From DTU098 sp964498525 (GTDB lineage: Bacteria > Bacillota > Desulfotomaculia > Desulfotomaculales > Pelotomaculaceae), in the NCBI GenBank assembly GCA_964498525.1, contig CAZCGU010000007.1, forward strand, positions 110,666 to 174,665: DNA of 64,000 bases, written 5' to 3'. Position 1 is the first letter of the stretch. Each line of letters starts with the position of its first letter. Made by a program: the position numbers and the translations under genes. The notes beneath the pieces are model-generated. The model was not told where the DNA came from and searched no databases. It saw nothing but the letters and a program-made list of their open reading frames with translations. This document shows positions 33,400 through 42,000 of the stretch, piece by piece.

Positions 33400-35103
33400 C
33401 TACCGGTCGCTGCCGGGGATTTTCATGACAGCGCCTGTGCTGGCGGAGGTCACCTGGGCGGAGTAGCGGGCTAAAAATCTTTTCCCGGTGACCTTCGGGG
33501 CCGGTTGCCGCCATTCCTTGCGCCTTTCCGAAAGCTCCTCTTCCGTTAGCCGGACATTCAGGCGGCGTCCGGGGATATCGATTTCAATAATGTCGCCTTC
33601 CCGGACCAGGGCAATGGGGCCCCCCTCGGAGGCTTCCGGCGAAACGTGACCGATGCTGGCGCCCCGGGTGCCCCCGGAAAACCGGCCGTCGGTGATGAGC
33701 GCAACGTCCTTGTCCAGGCCGATTCCGGAAATCGCCGAGGTTGGGCTGAGCATTTCCCGCATGCCCGGGCCGCCCCTGGGACCTTCGTAACGGATAACTA
33801 TGACGTCACCCTTGTTGATTTTACGTTCCATTATAGCGTTAAAGGCCTCTTCTTCGTCTTCAAATACCCGGGCCGGTCCGGAGTGCGTCAGCATTTCCCT
33901 GGCTACCGCGGACTGCTTGACCACAGCCCCGTCCGGCGCCAGGTTGCCCCTTAGAATAGCGATACCGCCCTCTTTGGAGTAAGGGTCGCTCAAAGGCCGG
34001 ATGACCTCGGTGTTTTGGACGGCCGCACCGCTGATGTTTTTGCCCAGGGTTTTTCCTGTTACAGTCATTTCATTCAGCTCCAGCAGGTCCTGGTCGGCCA
34101 GCTGCTTCAGTACGGCGGAAATTCCCCCCGCTTCGAACAGGTCAAAGAGGCGGTGTGTGCCGCCCGGGCTTAGCTTGCAGATGTTGGGAACACGGGTGCT
34201 GATTTCGTCGAAGGCCTCCAGCTCCAGGGGCACGTCCGCCTCATAGGCAATGGCAAGGAGGTGCAGTACTGTATTGCTGGAACCCCCGATGGCCATGTCC
34301 AGGGCGATAGCGTTGCGGAAGGCGTTCAAGGTCATGATATCCCGGGGCCGGATGTTGCCCTTGACCATTTCCACAGCCTGCCTGCCGGCCAGCTTGGCCA
34401 GGGCCTTGCGCTGTCCGTAGGGGGCCGGAATGGTGCCGTTGCCGGGCAGGCCGATCCCCAGCGCCTCCGCCAGGCAGTTCATGGAGTTGGCGGTGAAAAG
34501 CCCGGCGCAGCTGCCGCAGGAGGGGCAGGCGCTGAGCTCCATTTCCAGCATTTCAGCCTCGCTGATTTCACCCACCGCGTACTGTCCCACAGCCTCAAAA
34601 AGACCCCGTACCAGATCCGTTTTCTGACCGGCGTGGGTGCCCGTAAGCATGGGGCCGCCGCCTACATAAACGGAAGGGATATTCAGCCGGCCGGCCGCCA
34701 TCAACATGCCGGGCACGATTTTATCGCAGTTGCCCACCAGGACCAGGCCGTCAAACTTATGGGCCACCGCCATTGTTTCAATGGAATCCGCAATCAGCTC
34801 CCGGCTGGCCAGGGGGTACTTCATACCGTCGTGATTCATGGCAATTCCGTCGCAGATGCCGATTACGGGAAACTCAACCGGGGTACCCCCGGCGGCGGCC
34901 ACACCCAGCTTGGCTGCCTGGGCCAGGTCCCTTAAGTGAATATGCCCGGGAATAATCTCGTTAAAAGCGTTTACGATGCCGATCATCGGCTTTTGCAGGT
35001 CATCGGGGGAATACCCCATGGCGTAAAAAAGCGACCTGTGCGGCGCCCTGGCGACTCCCTCGGTGGCCTGACGGCTGATCAAAGCTTCGGGTTTCTTTTC
35101 CAA
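33400..35103 (-). CDS. ilvD: Dihydroxy-acid dehydratase
   Basis: 567 residues, full length. Fe-S ligand motifs are present: NCDKIVPGMLMAAG and ACPSCGSCAGLFTANSMNCL. The C-terminal signature is GRFSGGTRGASIGHVSPEAS. It dehydrates 2,3-dihydroxy-isovalerate and -methylvalerate to the keto acids of valine and isoleucine in the cytoplasm. The start is a TTG at 35103 with AGGGGGAGG before it. Other ilv genes are not in the window and no T-box leader was found, so it is an isolated single-gene unit here. Confidence 0.97.
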   Translation of the reverse strand: MEKKPEALISRQATEGVARAPHRSLFYAMGYSPDDLQKPMIGIVNAFNEIIPGHIHLRDLAQAAKLGVAAAGGTPVEFPVIGICDGIAMNHDGMKYPLASRELIADSIETMAVAHKFDGLVLVGNCDKIVPGMLMAAGRLNIPSVYVGGGPMLTGTHAGQKTDLVRGLFEAVGQYAVGEISEAEMLEMELSACPSCGSCAGLFTANSMNCLAEALGIGLPGNGTIPAPYGQRKALAKLAGRQAVEMVKGNIRPRDIMTLNAFRNAIALDMAIGGSSNTVLHLLAIAYEADVPLELEAFDEISTRVPNICKLSPGGTHRLFDLFEAGGISAVLKQLADQDLLELNEMTVTGKTLGKNISGAAVQNTEVIRPLSDPYSKEGGIAILRGNLAPDGAVVKQSAVAREMLTHSGPARVFEDEEEAFNAIMERKINKGDVIVIRYEGPRGGPGMREMLSPTSAISGIGLDKDVALITDGRFSGGTRGASIGHVSPEASEGGPIALVREGDIIEIDIPGRRLNVRLTEEELSERRKEWRQPAPKVTGKRFLARYSAQVTSASTGAVMKIPGSDR

Positions 35104-35486
35104 AATTAATGCCTCCCCCTTAATAATTTTTTAAATATGCAATAATTGAATAAAAAAAGATAAAGAATCAATGCGGCCGGAAAAGATCCGTTCCCTTCAT
35201 AATGAATTGGTCAGGGGTGATTTATTGACGGGTAAAAGGACCAAACCGGTATGTGTTGGTCATATGCCGTTAATTATTATACCATTGTATTGGATAAGGG
35301 AAAAGCTATTCAGGCAAGATCCGCTTTTCACAGCTTTTTAGCGGGTACATAAAACAATGGCGGTTTTAAAGAACCTTTACAAATATCTGTATGGGAGTTA
35401 GACTATATTTATATAATATTAATCTGATAGGGATTTTAATCATGGAGTTATCCGGGTAATCAAACACCGGTTAAGGGGGGATAAAG
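35104..35486. other. Divergent promoter region between ilvD and cysK
   Basis: No gene is seen. The spacer is AT-rich near 35390-35430 (TATATTTATATAATATTAATC), as expected for promoters of both genes. A run of six G (35475-35480) just before the cysK frame is the ribosome binding site. Confidence 0.45.
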
Positions 35487-36413
35487 ATAGCTGGGATTGC
35501 TTCAAGTCTTACTGATTTAATTGGGAATACACCGTTGCTGAGATTGCAGCGTTTGTCCCGGGAGACGGGAGCGGACCTTGTGGTGAAGCTGGAATCCTTT
35601 AACCCCGGTGGCAGTGTTAAGGACCGTATAGCTTTTCATATGCTCCGCCGGGCGGAGGAAGAAGGCCTTTTAAAACCAGGCTCCGCCATTATTGAGCCCA
35701 CCAGCGGGAATACTGGAATTGCCCTGGCCTTCATTGCCGCTTCCCGCGGTTACAGACTTGTCTTAACCATGCCGGATACCATGAGCGCCGAGCGGGTTAA
35801 CCTGCTCAAGGCCTATGGGGCGGAGGTGGTTTTAACCCCCGGCGCCCGGGGGATGAAAGGTGCGGTGCAGAAGGCTTACGAACTGGCCCATAAAATACCG
35901 GGGTCATTTATCCCCCAGCAGTTTGAAAACCCCTCCAACCCCGAGATCCACCGCCTTACCACAGCGGAGGAAATCTGGCGGGATACCGGCGGAAAGGTGG
36001 ATATCATCGTGGCCGGGGCAGGCACGGGGGGTACGCTAACCGGGATTGCCCGGGGTATCAGGCCGCGCCGGCCGGATTTGAAAATCATTGCTGTGGAACC
36101 CCTGGAATCGCCGGTTCTTTCCGGCGGGTTGCCCGGGTCGCATAACATTCAAGGTATCGGGGCAGGGTTTGTTCCCAAGGTGATGGATCTTTCCCTGGTG
36201 GATGAGATCATCAAGGTAAGCAGTGCTGACGCCTGTGATAGCTGCAGAAGATTGGCGCGGGAAGAGGGGATCCTGGCCGGCGTATCATCCGGTGCGGCGA
36301 TCACCGCGGCGCTTGAAGCGGCCGGCAGGGGGGAAAACAAAGGAAAGATGATTGTGGTCATTCTTCCGGATACCGGTGAGCGCTACCTGAGTACGCCGCT
36401 GTTCAGGGATTAA
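35487..36413 (+). CDS. cysK: Cysteine synthase (O-acetylserine sulfhydrylase), apparent AUA start
   Basis: 308 residues if counted from the ATA at 35487. The conserved N-terminus (AGIASSLTDLIGNTPLLRL) is fully encoded in frame, but no ATG, GTG or TTG lies before it after the stop at 35472. AAGGGGGG sits six bases ahead of the ATA, which fits a start there. A TTG at 35535 would cut off the LIGNTP block. PLP motifs are SFNPGGSVKDRIA (lysine) and PTSGNTGIALA, and the phosphate cup is GTGGTLTG. It joins O-acetylserine from CysE (38502-39230) with sulfide. AUA initiation is rare; a base error in the read is the alternative. Confidence 0.9.
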   Translation: MAGIASSLTDLIGNTPLLRLQRLSRETGADLVVKLESFNPGGSVKDRIAFHMLRRAEEEGLLKPGSAIIEPTSGNTGIALAFIAASRGYRLVLTMPDTMSAERVNLLKAYGAEVVLTPGARGMKGAVQKAYELAHKIPGSFIPQQFENPSNPEIHRLTTAEEIWRDTGGKVDIIVAGAGTGGTLTGIARGIRPRRPDLKIIAVEPLESPVLSGGLPGSHNIQGIGAGFVPKVMDLSLVDEIIKVSSADACDSCRRLAREEGILAGVSSGAAITAALEAAGRGENKGKMIVVILPDTGERYLSTPLFRD

Positions 36414-36508
36414 AAGCGGCCATGGGGCCTTCAGCCCCAGAGCAAACAAATTTTCTTCCTTGCAAAATATTGCTGCCGCAGACTCATTTTTAGGGGGGAG
36501 TTTAAAGC

Positions 36509-36964
36509 ATGAAATTTTCTTCGCGGGCGCGTTACGGCCTGCGGGCTATGTTGGAATTGGCGCTTAATTATAACCCGACGGAAACCATGCCCCTGGTTCA
36601 GATTGCGGGAAAACAGGGGATTTCAGAAGGGTATCTGGAACAAATGATGACCCTCTTGCGCAAGGGAGGTCTGGTCCGAAGCGTGCGTGGCGCCCAGGGA
36701 GGTTACAGGCTCAACCGGGAGCCCGGCAAAATAACGGTTGGTGAAATTGTCCGGTGCCTGGAGGGTCCCTTGAGCCCCACCAGCTGTGTTAATGAAGACG
36801 ACCCGGAAACATGCACCCGTGCCGACTTTTGCGTTACGAGAAGCCTGTGGGAAAAAGTTAGGGATTCCATGGCAACTGTGCTGGACAATACCACCCTGGA
36901 GGATCTATGCAAGGAAACGGAAAAAATACATCTCTCCGGTGAAGCAAACATGTACTATATCTAA
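36509..36964 (+). CDS. Rrf2-family regulator, IscR/CymR-like
   Basis: 151 residues. N-terminal winged helix MKFSSRARYGLRAMLELAL is the Rrf2 signature. Cys residues in TSCVNEDDPETCTRADFC (C-x8-C-x5-C layout) resemble the three cysteines by which IscR holds a 2Fe-2S cluster; CymR lacks them. GGGGGGAG precedes the ATG at 36509. Neighbours are cysK, nifS and cysE, so it probably controls cysteine or Fe-S cluster supply in response to cluster state (inference). Confidence 0.9.
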   Translation: MKFSSRARYGLRAMLELALNYNPTETMPLVQIAGKQGISEGYLEQMMTLLRKGGLVRSVRGAQGGYRLNREPGKITVGEIVRCLEGPLSPTSCVNEDDPETCTRADFCVTRSLWEKVRDSMATVLDNTTLEDLCKETEKIHLSGEANMYYI

Positions 36965-37023
36965 CAAAGTGAGTGAGGGCGGGGAGCCGGAAACCCGCCT
37001 TTTTTGCTAAATTCCAATCATTC

Positions 37024-37052
37024 TTGACAAATACCTAGTGATTTAATATGAT
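37024..37052 (+). promoter_or_regulatory. Strong sigma-A type promoter before nifS
   Basis: TTGACA at 37024-37029 and TATGAT at 37047-37052 are separated by 17 bases. It lies 175 bases upstream of the cysteine desulfurase start. The AT-rich spacer could hold the operator of the Rrf2 protein, but I cannot name the site. Confidence 0.7.
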
Positions 37053-37226
37053 TAAAATGCCTGTGTAAAGGCTGTGGTATAGACAGGCTTTTTCTTTTTG
37101 CCGCGGGCTCGTACTTAACAAATGTTGTTTTTATGATTTAATCCATTGAAGGCCCTTTTAACATGTATTGATGAGGAGAGAAAAACGCTTATTAGAGATA
37201 TATTAGCAGAACAGGGGGTTTAAGAA

Positions 37227-38396
37227 GTGCGCAGAATTTACTTTGATCACAGTGCCACCACGCCTGTAGACAGGCGGGTTGCTGATGAAATGTACCGCTT
37301 TTTGACCGGCGATAATTTCGGCAACCCTTCCAGCCAGCATTCCTTCGGCTGGTCCGTAATGGAAGCGGTAAAAGAAGCCAGGGAAAAAGTAGCCCGGGCA
37401 ATTGGAGCGGACCCGGCTGAAATAGTATTTACCAGCGGCGGGACGGAAGCGGACAACATGGCCATCCACGGCGCGGCCTGCAGCAACCAGAAGAAAGGAA
37501 ACCACATCATTACTTGCGCAGCTGAGCACCATGCGGTTTTGAATACTGTCAAGGCCTTGGGAAAACAGGGATTTGAGACCACAATTCTCCCTGTGGATGC
37601 TTACGGCATGGTCAGCGTGGAAGATGTGGAAAGGGCGATCACGGACAGGACCATCTTGATTACCATTATGCATTCCAATAACGAAATAGGAACCATCATG
37701 CCCACTGCCGAGATTGGCAGACTGGCCAGGGAGCGTAAAATAATTTTCCATGTGGACGCCGTTCAGAGCTTTGGGAAAATTCCCGTAAACGTTGACGAGA
37801 TTGGCGCCGGCCTTCTTTCAATTTCCGCCCACAAAATTTACGGTCCGAAGGGTGTGGGCGCCCTTTATATCCGCAAAGGGACGTCCTGGAGACAGAGCCT
37901 CTTTCACGGGGGCGCCCAGGAGCGCCTGCGCCGGGCCGGCACGGAAAACATACCCGGCATCATAGGATTGGGGAAAGCCGCGGAACTGGCGGCGGAAAAC
38001 ATGGAAGAAGAAAGCAGCCGCCTCACCCGTCTGCGTGACAGGGTTATCGAAGGAATTACCCGGCTCATCCCCCATGTCCAGTTAACCGGCCACCCGGTTC
38101 TGCGTCTGCCCAACCACGCCAGTTTTATCTTTGAATACATCGAGGGCGAATCCATGCTTTTACACCTGGATATGGAAGGCGTCGCCGCTTCCAGTGGTTC
38201 GGCCTGCACCTCGGGTTCTTTAGAGCCATCCCACGTGCTGCTGGCCATAGGCATACCGCCCGAACTGGCTCACGGAAACCTGCGGGTTACCCTGGGCAAG
38301 GATAACACTGAAGAAGATGTGGACTATTTTCTGGAAAAACTTGTACCCATTGTGGAAAAACTTCGAGCTATATCACCCTATGGTGAAACCGGCTAA
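37227..38396 (+). CDS. nifS: Cysteine desulfurase
   Basis: 389 residues from a GTG start after GGGGG. The PLP lysine is in SISAHKIYGPKG, and the active cysteine is in the mobile loop SSGSACTSGSLEPSHVL, as in the NifS/IscS group. It takes sulfur from cysteine for Fe-S clusters and thiolated tRNAs. No scaffold gene (nifU/iscU) follows directly. Together with the Rrf2 regulator and cysE it forms a cysteine/Fe-S set. Confidence 0.95.
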   Translation: MRRIYFDHSATTPVDRRVADEMYRFLTGDNFGNPSSQHSFGWSVMEAVKEAREKVARAIGADPAEIVFTSGGTEADNMAIHGAACSNQKKGNHIITCAAEHHAVLNTVKALGKQGFETTILPVDAYGMVSVEDVERAITDRTILITIMHSNNEIGTIMPTAEIGRLARERKIIFHVDAVQSFGKIPVNVDEIGAGLLSISAHKIYGPKGVGALYIRKGTSWRQSLFHGGAQERLRRAGTENIPGIIGLGKAAELAAENMEEESSRLTRLRDRVIEGITRLIPHVQLTGHPVLRLPNHASFIFEYIEGESMLLHLDMEGVAASSGSACTSGSLEPSHVLLAIGIPPELAHGNLRVTLGKDNTEEDVDYFLEKLVPIVEKLRAISPYGETG

Positions 38397-38501
38397 ACCT
38401 TACCCTTGCTTAAACTTGCTTCCAAATAAAGAGAAAACCAGGGTGCTCCCGCAGGGATTCAAGCGAACAGGAATAATCAGCATAATCTGGGGGGACATAG
38501 A

Positions 38502-39230
38502 ATGTTCAGCAGTCTGCGTAAGGACATCCGGGCAGTTATGGAGCGGGACCCTGCTATTAAATCCAAGTTGGAGGTAGTCCTTTGTTACCCGGGCTTTCAC
38601 GCCGTGCAGGTGCACAGGCTGGCCCACGCCCTTTACCGGCGGGGCTGGTTTGTGCCGGCCAGGGTCCTGTCCCAGTTCACCCGCCTTATTACAGGCATTG
38701 AAATCCACCCCGGGGCTTCCCTGGGGGAAGGTCTGTTCATTGACCATGGCGCCGGAGTCGTTATCGGCGAAACCGCTGTTGTGGGAAACAACGTAACAAT
38801 TTACCAGGGAGTTACCCTGGGCGGCACCGGCAAGGAAAAAGGGAAAAGACATCCCACCATAGGCGACAATGTCGTTATCAGTGCCGGCGCCAAAGTTTTG
38901 GGAGCATTCATTGTGGGTGACAACTCTAAAATCGGGGCCGGGTCCGTTGTTTTAAAAGAAGTTCCGCCGGACAGCACCGTCGTGGGCGTACCTGGAAGAG
39001 TGGTCGCCCAAAACGGCCGAAGGGTTTCCCCGGGATTTCCCAGGGGAACGGATGTTGACCTGCGGCACGATCTTTTGCCGGACCCGGTAGCGGAAATGCT
39101 GTATTCCCTGCAGGCCAAAATAGAGCGGCTGGAAAAACGAACCCGGACATTGGAAAACCAGAATAATTCGGTTTTTGACCTGTCCCTGGAAAAAAACAAT
39201 ACAGCCCGTCCGGCTATCCTCCAAGGGTGA
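38502..39230 (+). CDS. cysE: Serine O-acetyltransferase
   Basis: 242 residues. A helical N-part is followed by left-handed beta-helix hexapeptide repeats (EIHPGASLGEGLFIDHGAG, VVIGETAVVGNNVTIYQGV). The catalytic His is in FIDHGAGVVIGE, and GGTGKEKGKRHPTIGDNV is a family block. The C-terminus carries an extra coiled-coil-like tail (LQAKIERLEKRTRTLENQN). It makes O-acetylserine for CysK. It overlaps the convergent gene by 17 bases. Confidence 0.95.
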   Translation: MFSSLRKDIRAVMERDPAIKSKLEVVLCYPGFHAVQVHRLAHALYRRGWFVPARVLSQFTRLITGIEIHPGASLGEGLFIDHGAGVVIGETAVVGNNVTIYQGVTLGGTGKEKGKRHPTIGDNVVISAGAKVLGAFIVGDNSKIGAGSVVLKEVPPDSTVVGVPGRVVAQNGRRVSPGFPRGTDVDLRHDLLPDPVAEMLYSLQAKIERLEKRTRTLENQNNSVFDLSLEKNNTARPAILQG

Positions 39231-39891
39231 CATCCTGGGTTTCGTACCAGCGAAGCGCCTGATAAAACTGCCCGGGTTCGAAATTGGGCCATAGCTCATC
39301 TACCACGTAGAAATCGGCATAAATGGACTGGACCGGCAGGAATCCGCTGAGCCTCCTGCGCCCGCCCCAACGGACAATAAGATCCACCCGGGAGATATCC
39401 GCCGAGGCGATAAATTCAATAAGATTTCGCGAGGGTCCCGTGTTGCCGCCGGCAGGGGTGAAGCTCAAGGCGTGGTTCAAATCCCACTTCCAACCGTAAT
39501 TGACCAAAAAATTCACCCTTATCCGGTCTTGTCCGAAGGTGTGCCTTTTCCTGAAAGCAAGTAGTTCGGGGGGGAAAAGCGGGGATGAACAATCGCCAAC
39601 CACAAATAGGGAAGCGTCTTTGTTTGACAGCATCTTAACGGCTTCGACGCAGGCCTTTTGGAAAGCTTTTCTTTGCTCCTGCGGCCTCTTGGTGTTATCC
39701 TGGGTAAAGCCGTAAAAAGTCAGCTCTTCAATACCCAGGTCAAGGCAAAGCTCGTAAAGCTGGAGACCGGGGTCGAGACCCCTCTCATAACCAGCCTCCT
39801 TGGGCAGTCCTTGAAGAAGCGACCACCTCCTGTTCCCGTCGGGAATAATGCCCACGTGTCTGGGCAGCCGCCGGAATTTAGGACGATCCAT
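39214..39891 (-). CDS. Undecaprenyl-diphosphate-synthase-family protein (UppS paralogue)
   Basis: 225 residues, near the 230-250 of cis-prenyltransferases. The first motif is HVGIIPDGNRRWSLLQG (the catalytic Asp in DGN kept, but P replaces the usual M). LTFYGFTQDNTKRP replaces LTLYAFSTENWKRP, and the C-terminal RWGGRRRLSGFLPVQ plus ELWPNFE keep the diphosphate-binding Arg and Glu. So it is a divergent member that probably still makes a cis-polyprenyl diphosphate, perhaps not the main cell-wall UppS. Its 3' end overlaps cysE tail to tail. Confidence 0.85.
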   Translation of the reverse strand: MDRPKFRRLPRHVGIIPDGNRRWSLLQGLPKEAGYERGLDPGLQLYELCLDLGIEELTFYGFTQDNTKRPQEQRKAFQKACVEAVKMLSNKDASLFVVGDCSSPLFPPELLAFRKRHTFGQDRIRVNFLVNYGWKWDLNHALSFTPAGGNTGPSRNLIEFIASADISRVDLIVRWGGRRRLSGFLPVQSIYADFYVVDELWPNFEPGQFYQALRWYETQDVTLGG

Positions 39892-40074
39892 GGTTATTCA
39901 CCTCATTAAAAACTGTTAAAACTGCGATATTTGGTCTACTGGATAAGATTCCCCAAAGATGGATTAATTAGTCCGGGTGTTGGTGAAGGCCTTTGCCGCC
40001 GGCCATAAACTTTCGCCGGAAGGAAAGTAGAAAACGTTGTCGAAAATAAAATAAAATGGGGGAGGTGAGCTAAA

Positions 40075-40470
40075 ATGGTTGATCCTTATTATTTTTCCGA
40101 GAGGATACTGGGCGGTAAGATGGTTTTCGTCGATGGTGAAGCAAATGCAGGGGATCTTGAGTGGAATCCCCATGGGGAGTTTAAGGGCGTCTTTTTAAAA
40201 CATTTGATTAAGGGGGATTCTACCCAGGGCAAATTTAGCTATCATTTGGTTAAAATACTGGAAGGCTGTGAAATTGGGGACCATATTCACGAAGGCAAGT
40301 GGGAGGTACATGAAGTTGCCGGCGGAGTCGGCCGGGGGGTAATGAATGGGGTGGAAATTGTCTACGAACCGGGTGTTGTGGTTGCTGTCCCGGACGGCGT
40401 AGTGCACCGGATCGCCTCGGGTAAAGGAGATCTGTACATCCTGGCAAAATTTATCCCGGCCCTGCTTTAA
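40075..40470 (+). CDS. Cupin-domain protein
   Basis: 131 residues. The conserved cupin motifs are GDHIHEGKWEVHEVAGG (metal-binding His and Glu) and VPDGVVHRIASGKGDLYILAKF (third His). GGGGGAGG lies before the ATG at 40075. Single-domain cupins of this kind bind a small ligand or metal; no partner gene points to a role. Confidence 0.85.
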   Translation: MVDPYYFSERILGGKMVFVDGEANAGDLEWNPHGEFKGVFLKHLIKGDSTQGKFSYHLVKILEGCEIGDHIHEGKWEVHEVAGGVGRGVMNGVEIVYEPGVVVAVPDGVVHRIASGKGDLYILAKFIPALL

Positions 40471-40764
40471 TGGTTTTTCGCTCTTCCAGCGGGGCCGATA
40501 AAAAGGGTTCCGGGGTTTAAAGGCATACTGCCGGCGAGGTTTAAGGGGGGCAAGCAGTTACAGAAATTTAAGCGGGGTTAATATAGTGGTGCCAATATCA
40601 GGTTAAGTGGGGTCTGCAGCCGATGCGGGCCTTTTTTAGTTCCCTGGCCCAGTAAAGAAATAATCAGGCAAGACCAATTTTAAGGATTTGTGCCCTTTAT
40701 TGGGGGGTGTCAGGTATAAAAAAATGCAAAGGGAATCAAAATAAACTGAAAAAGGAGGGGTTTT

Positions 40765-41133
40765 GTGAATAAGCATTTTACATTCCTGGTTGTAAAGTTC
40801 CTTATGGTCGGCCTGATAAGCGTTATTATTCTGCCTCTGTTTGCCCAGATCAGCAGCGCCCAGGCTATCCTTATCGCGGTAGTCCTTACCGCCCTTAACT
40901 ATCTTCTGGGGGATCTGTTGGTTTTGCCCCGCTACGGCAATACCACGGCAACAATACTGAATGCCGTCCTGGCAGCAGTGGTCATCGGCCTGGCGGACCG
41001 TATGATCAACGGGATTATGACTTTAACACCCGCCGGGTGGATCCTGTTCCTGGGCATCCTGGCAATAGGCGAATGGTTTTTCCACAGGTACATCAAAACC
41101 AGCCCTGTTCCCGCCGGAGAAGTTAAAGAATAG
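40765..41133 (+). CDS. YndM-like (DUF2512) membrane protein
   Basis: 122 residues with four hydrophobic helices (FLMVGLISVIILPLFAQI, AILIAVVLTALNYLLGDLLV, ATILNAVLAAVVIGLADRMI, WILFLGILAIGEWFFHRYI). LNYLLGDLLVLPRYGN is the family signature. GTG start after GGAGGGG. Members are common in spore-forming Firmicutes; function is not known. A strong terminator hairpin follows at 41251. Confidence 0.8.
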   Translation: MNKHFTFLVVKFLMVGLISVIILPLFAQISSAQAILIAVVLTALNYLLGDLLVLPRYGNTTATILNAVLAAVVIGLADRMINGIMTLTPAGWILFLGILAIGEWFFHRYIKTSPVPAGEVKE

Positions 41134-41250
41134 GCAGGGAACGGGGCTAAAAGCAGCGAAGAGCCGGATTGGGGAAAAAAAGAACAGGCAAAGAACAAAC
41201 AAAGAATAAGCAAAGGGCAAACAAATCCATCAAATGCCCTGAACAACCTG

Positions 41251-41278
41251 AAAACCCGGGCTTGCCCCCGGGTTTTTA
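41251..41278 (+). terminator. Rho-independent terminator
   Basis: AAAACCCGGG at 41251-41260 pairs with CCCGGGTTTTT at 41267-41277, an ideal stem and T-run between the DUF2512 gene and the convergent DUF1992 gene. Confidence 0.9.
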
Positions 41279-41330
41279 GTTCTGGCGCCCGGTTGCTCAG
41301 CAGGGGCTATTATTACTGGTCCCGGTTGTT

Positions 41331-41702
41331 TCAGCGGCTCCCGAATTTTCGATAAATCTTTCTTTTATAATAGCCCAGGGTGCTGTTTACTTTCCGGTTA
41401 TCCATAAGCAGATCAAACCTGAGTATTTTCCGGGTCAGTTTTTTCATTAACAGATCCCTTTCATTCTCCTGGTGGCAGTAGTCGATCAGCTTTTGCAGGG
41501 AGACGATCTCCTTTTTTAGCTGCAGTTCTTCAGGCAGCACCCCGGCGTTTTTTAGCAGGGTATAGGCTGCCCGGAGTTCTTCCGGGATATGGGACAGATC
41601 GTCCAGCTTCAGCGGTTTTCCCTTGCAGGGGAGATTATCCAGTTCACCTCTCTTAACGGCTTCACGTATCTTGTTCTCAGCTATGACCTCCAGGATATTC
41701 AT
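41331..41702 (-). CDS. DUF1992 (DnaJ-C28-like) protein
   Basis: 123 residues. The N-terminus MNILEVIAENKIREAVKRGE and then DNLPCKGKPLKLDDLSHIPEE match the DUF1992 domain found in DnaJ homologue C28. The family has no J domain of its own and no known biochemical activity. The rest is helical with a basic end. Confidence 0.85.
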   Translation of the reverse strand: MNILEVIAENKIREAVKRGELDNLPCKGKPLKLDDLSHIPEELRAAYTLLKNAGVLPEELQLKKEIVSLQKLIDYCHQENERDLLMKKLTRKILRFDLLMDNRKVNSTLGYYKRKIYRKFGSR

Positions 41703-42000
41703 TTTAAATTTTCACCTGCTTAGAAGGTTATTTGTCAAAGGTCCTTTCCCTGGCTGATACTTATTGATATTAATTGCCGCCGGGCCCAATACCTGCCGTC
41801 TTGAGTTAAAAATTAAAGAAAGTTGCAAACAGTTAAAAGGAACCACAACAGCGTCTTGGGACAGGACAGGAATCTTTTTAACGGTGTATAAAAACCACAA
41901 CTTTATGGCAAATTATTTATGTATGCCACTTTATCCGTTTCCTGCTCTATTTGGGGCAGGATTTCTTTTTTTCCAGTATTAAACCTACCCCGGGGGGACC

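Noticed and set aside
35104..35486. T-box leader for ilvD or cysK
   Set aside because: No T-box core and no terminator/antiterminator pair seen on either strand.
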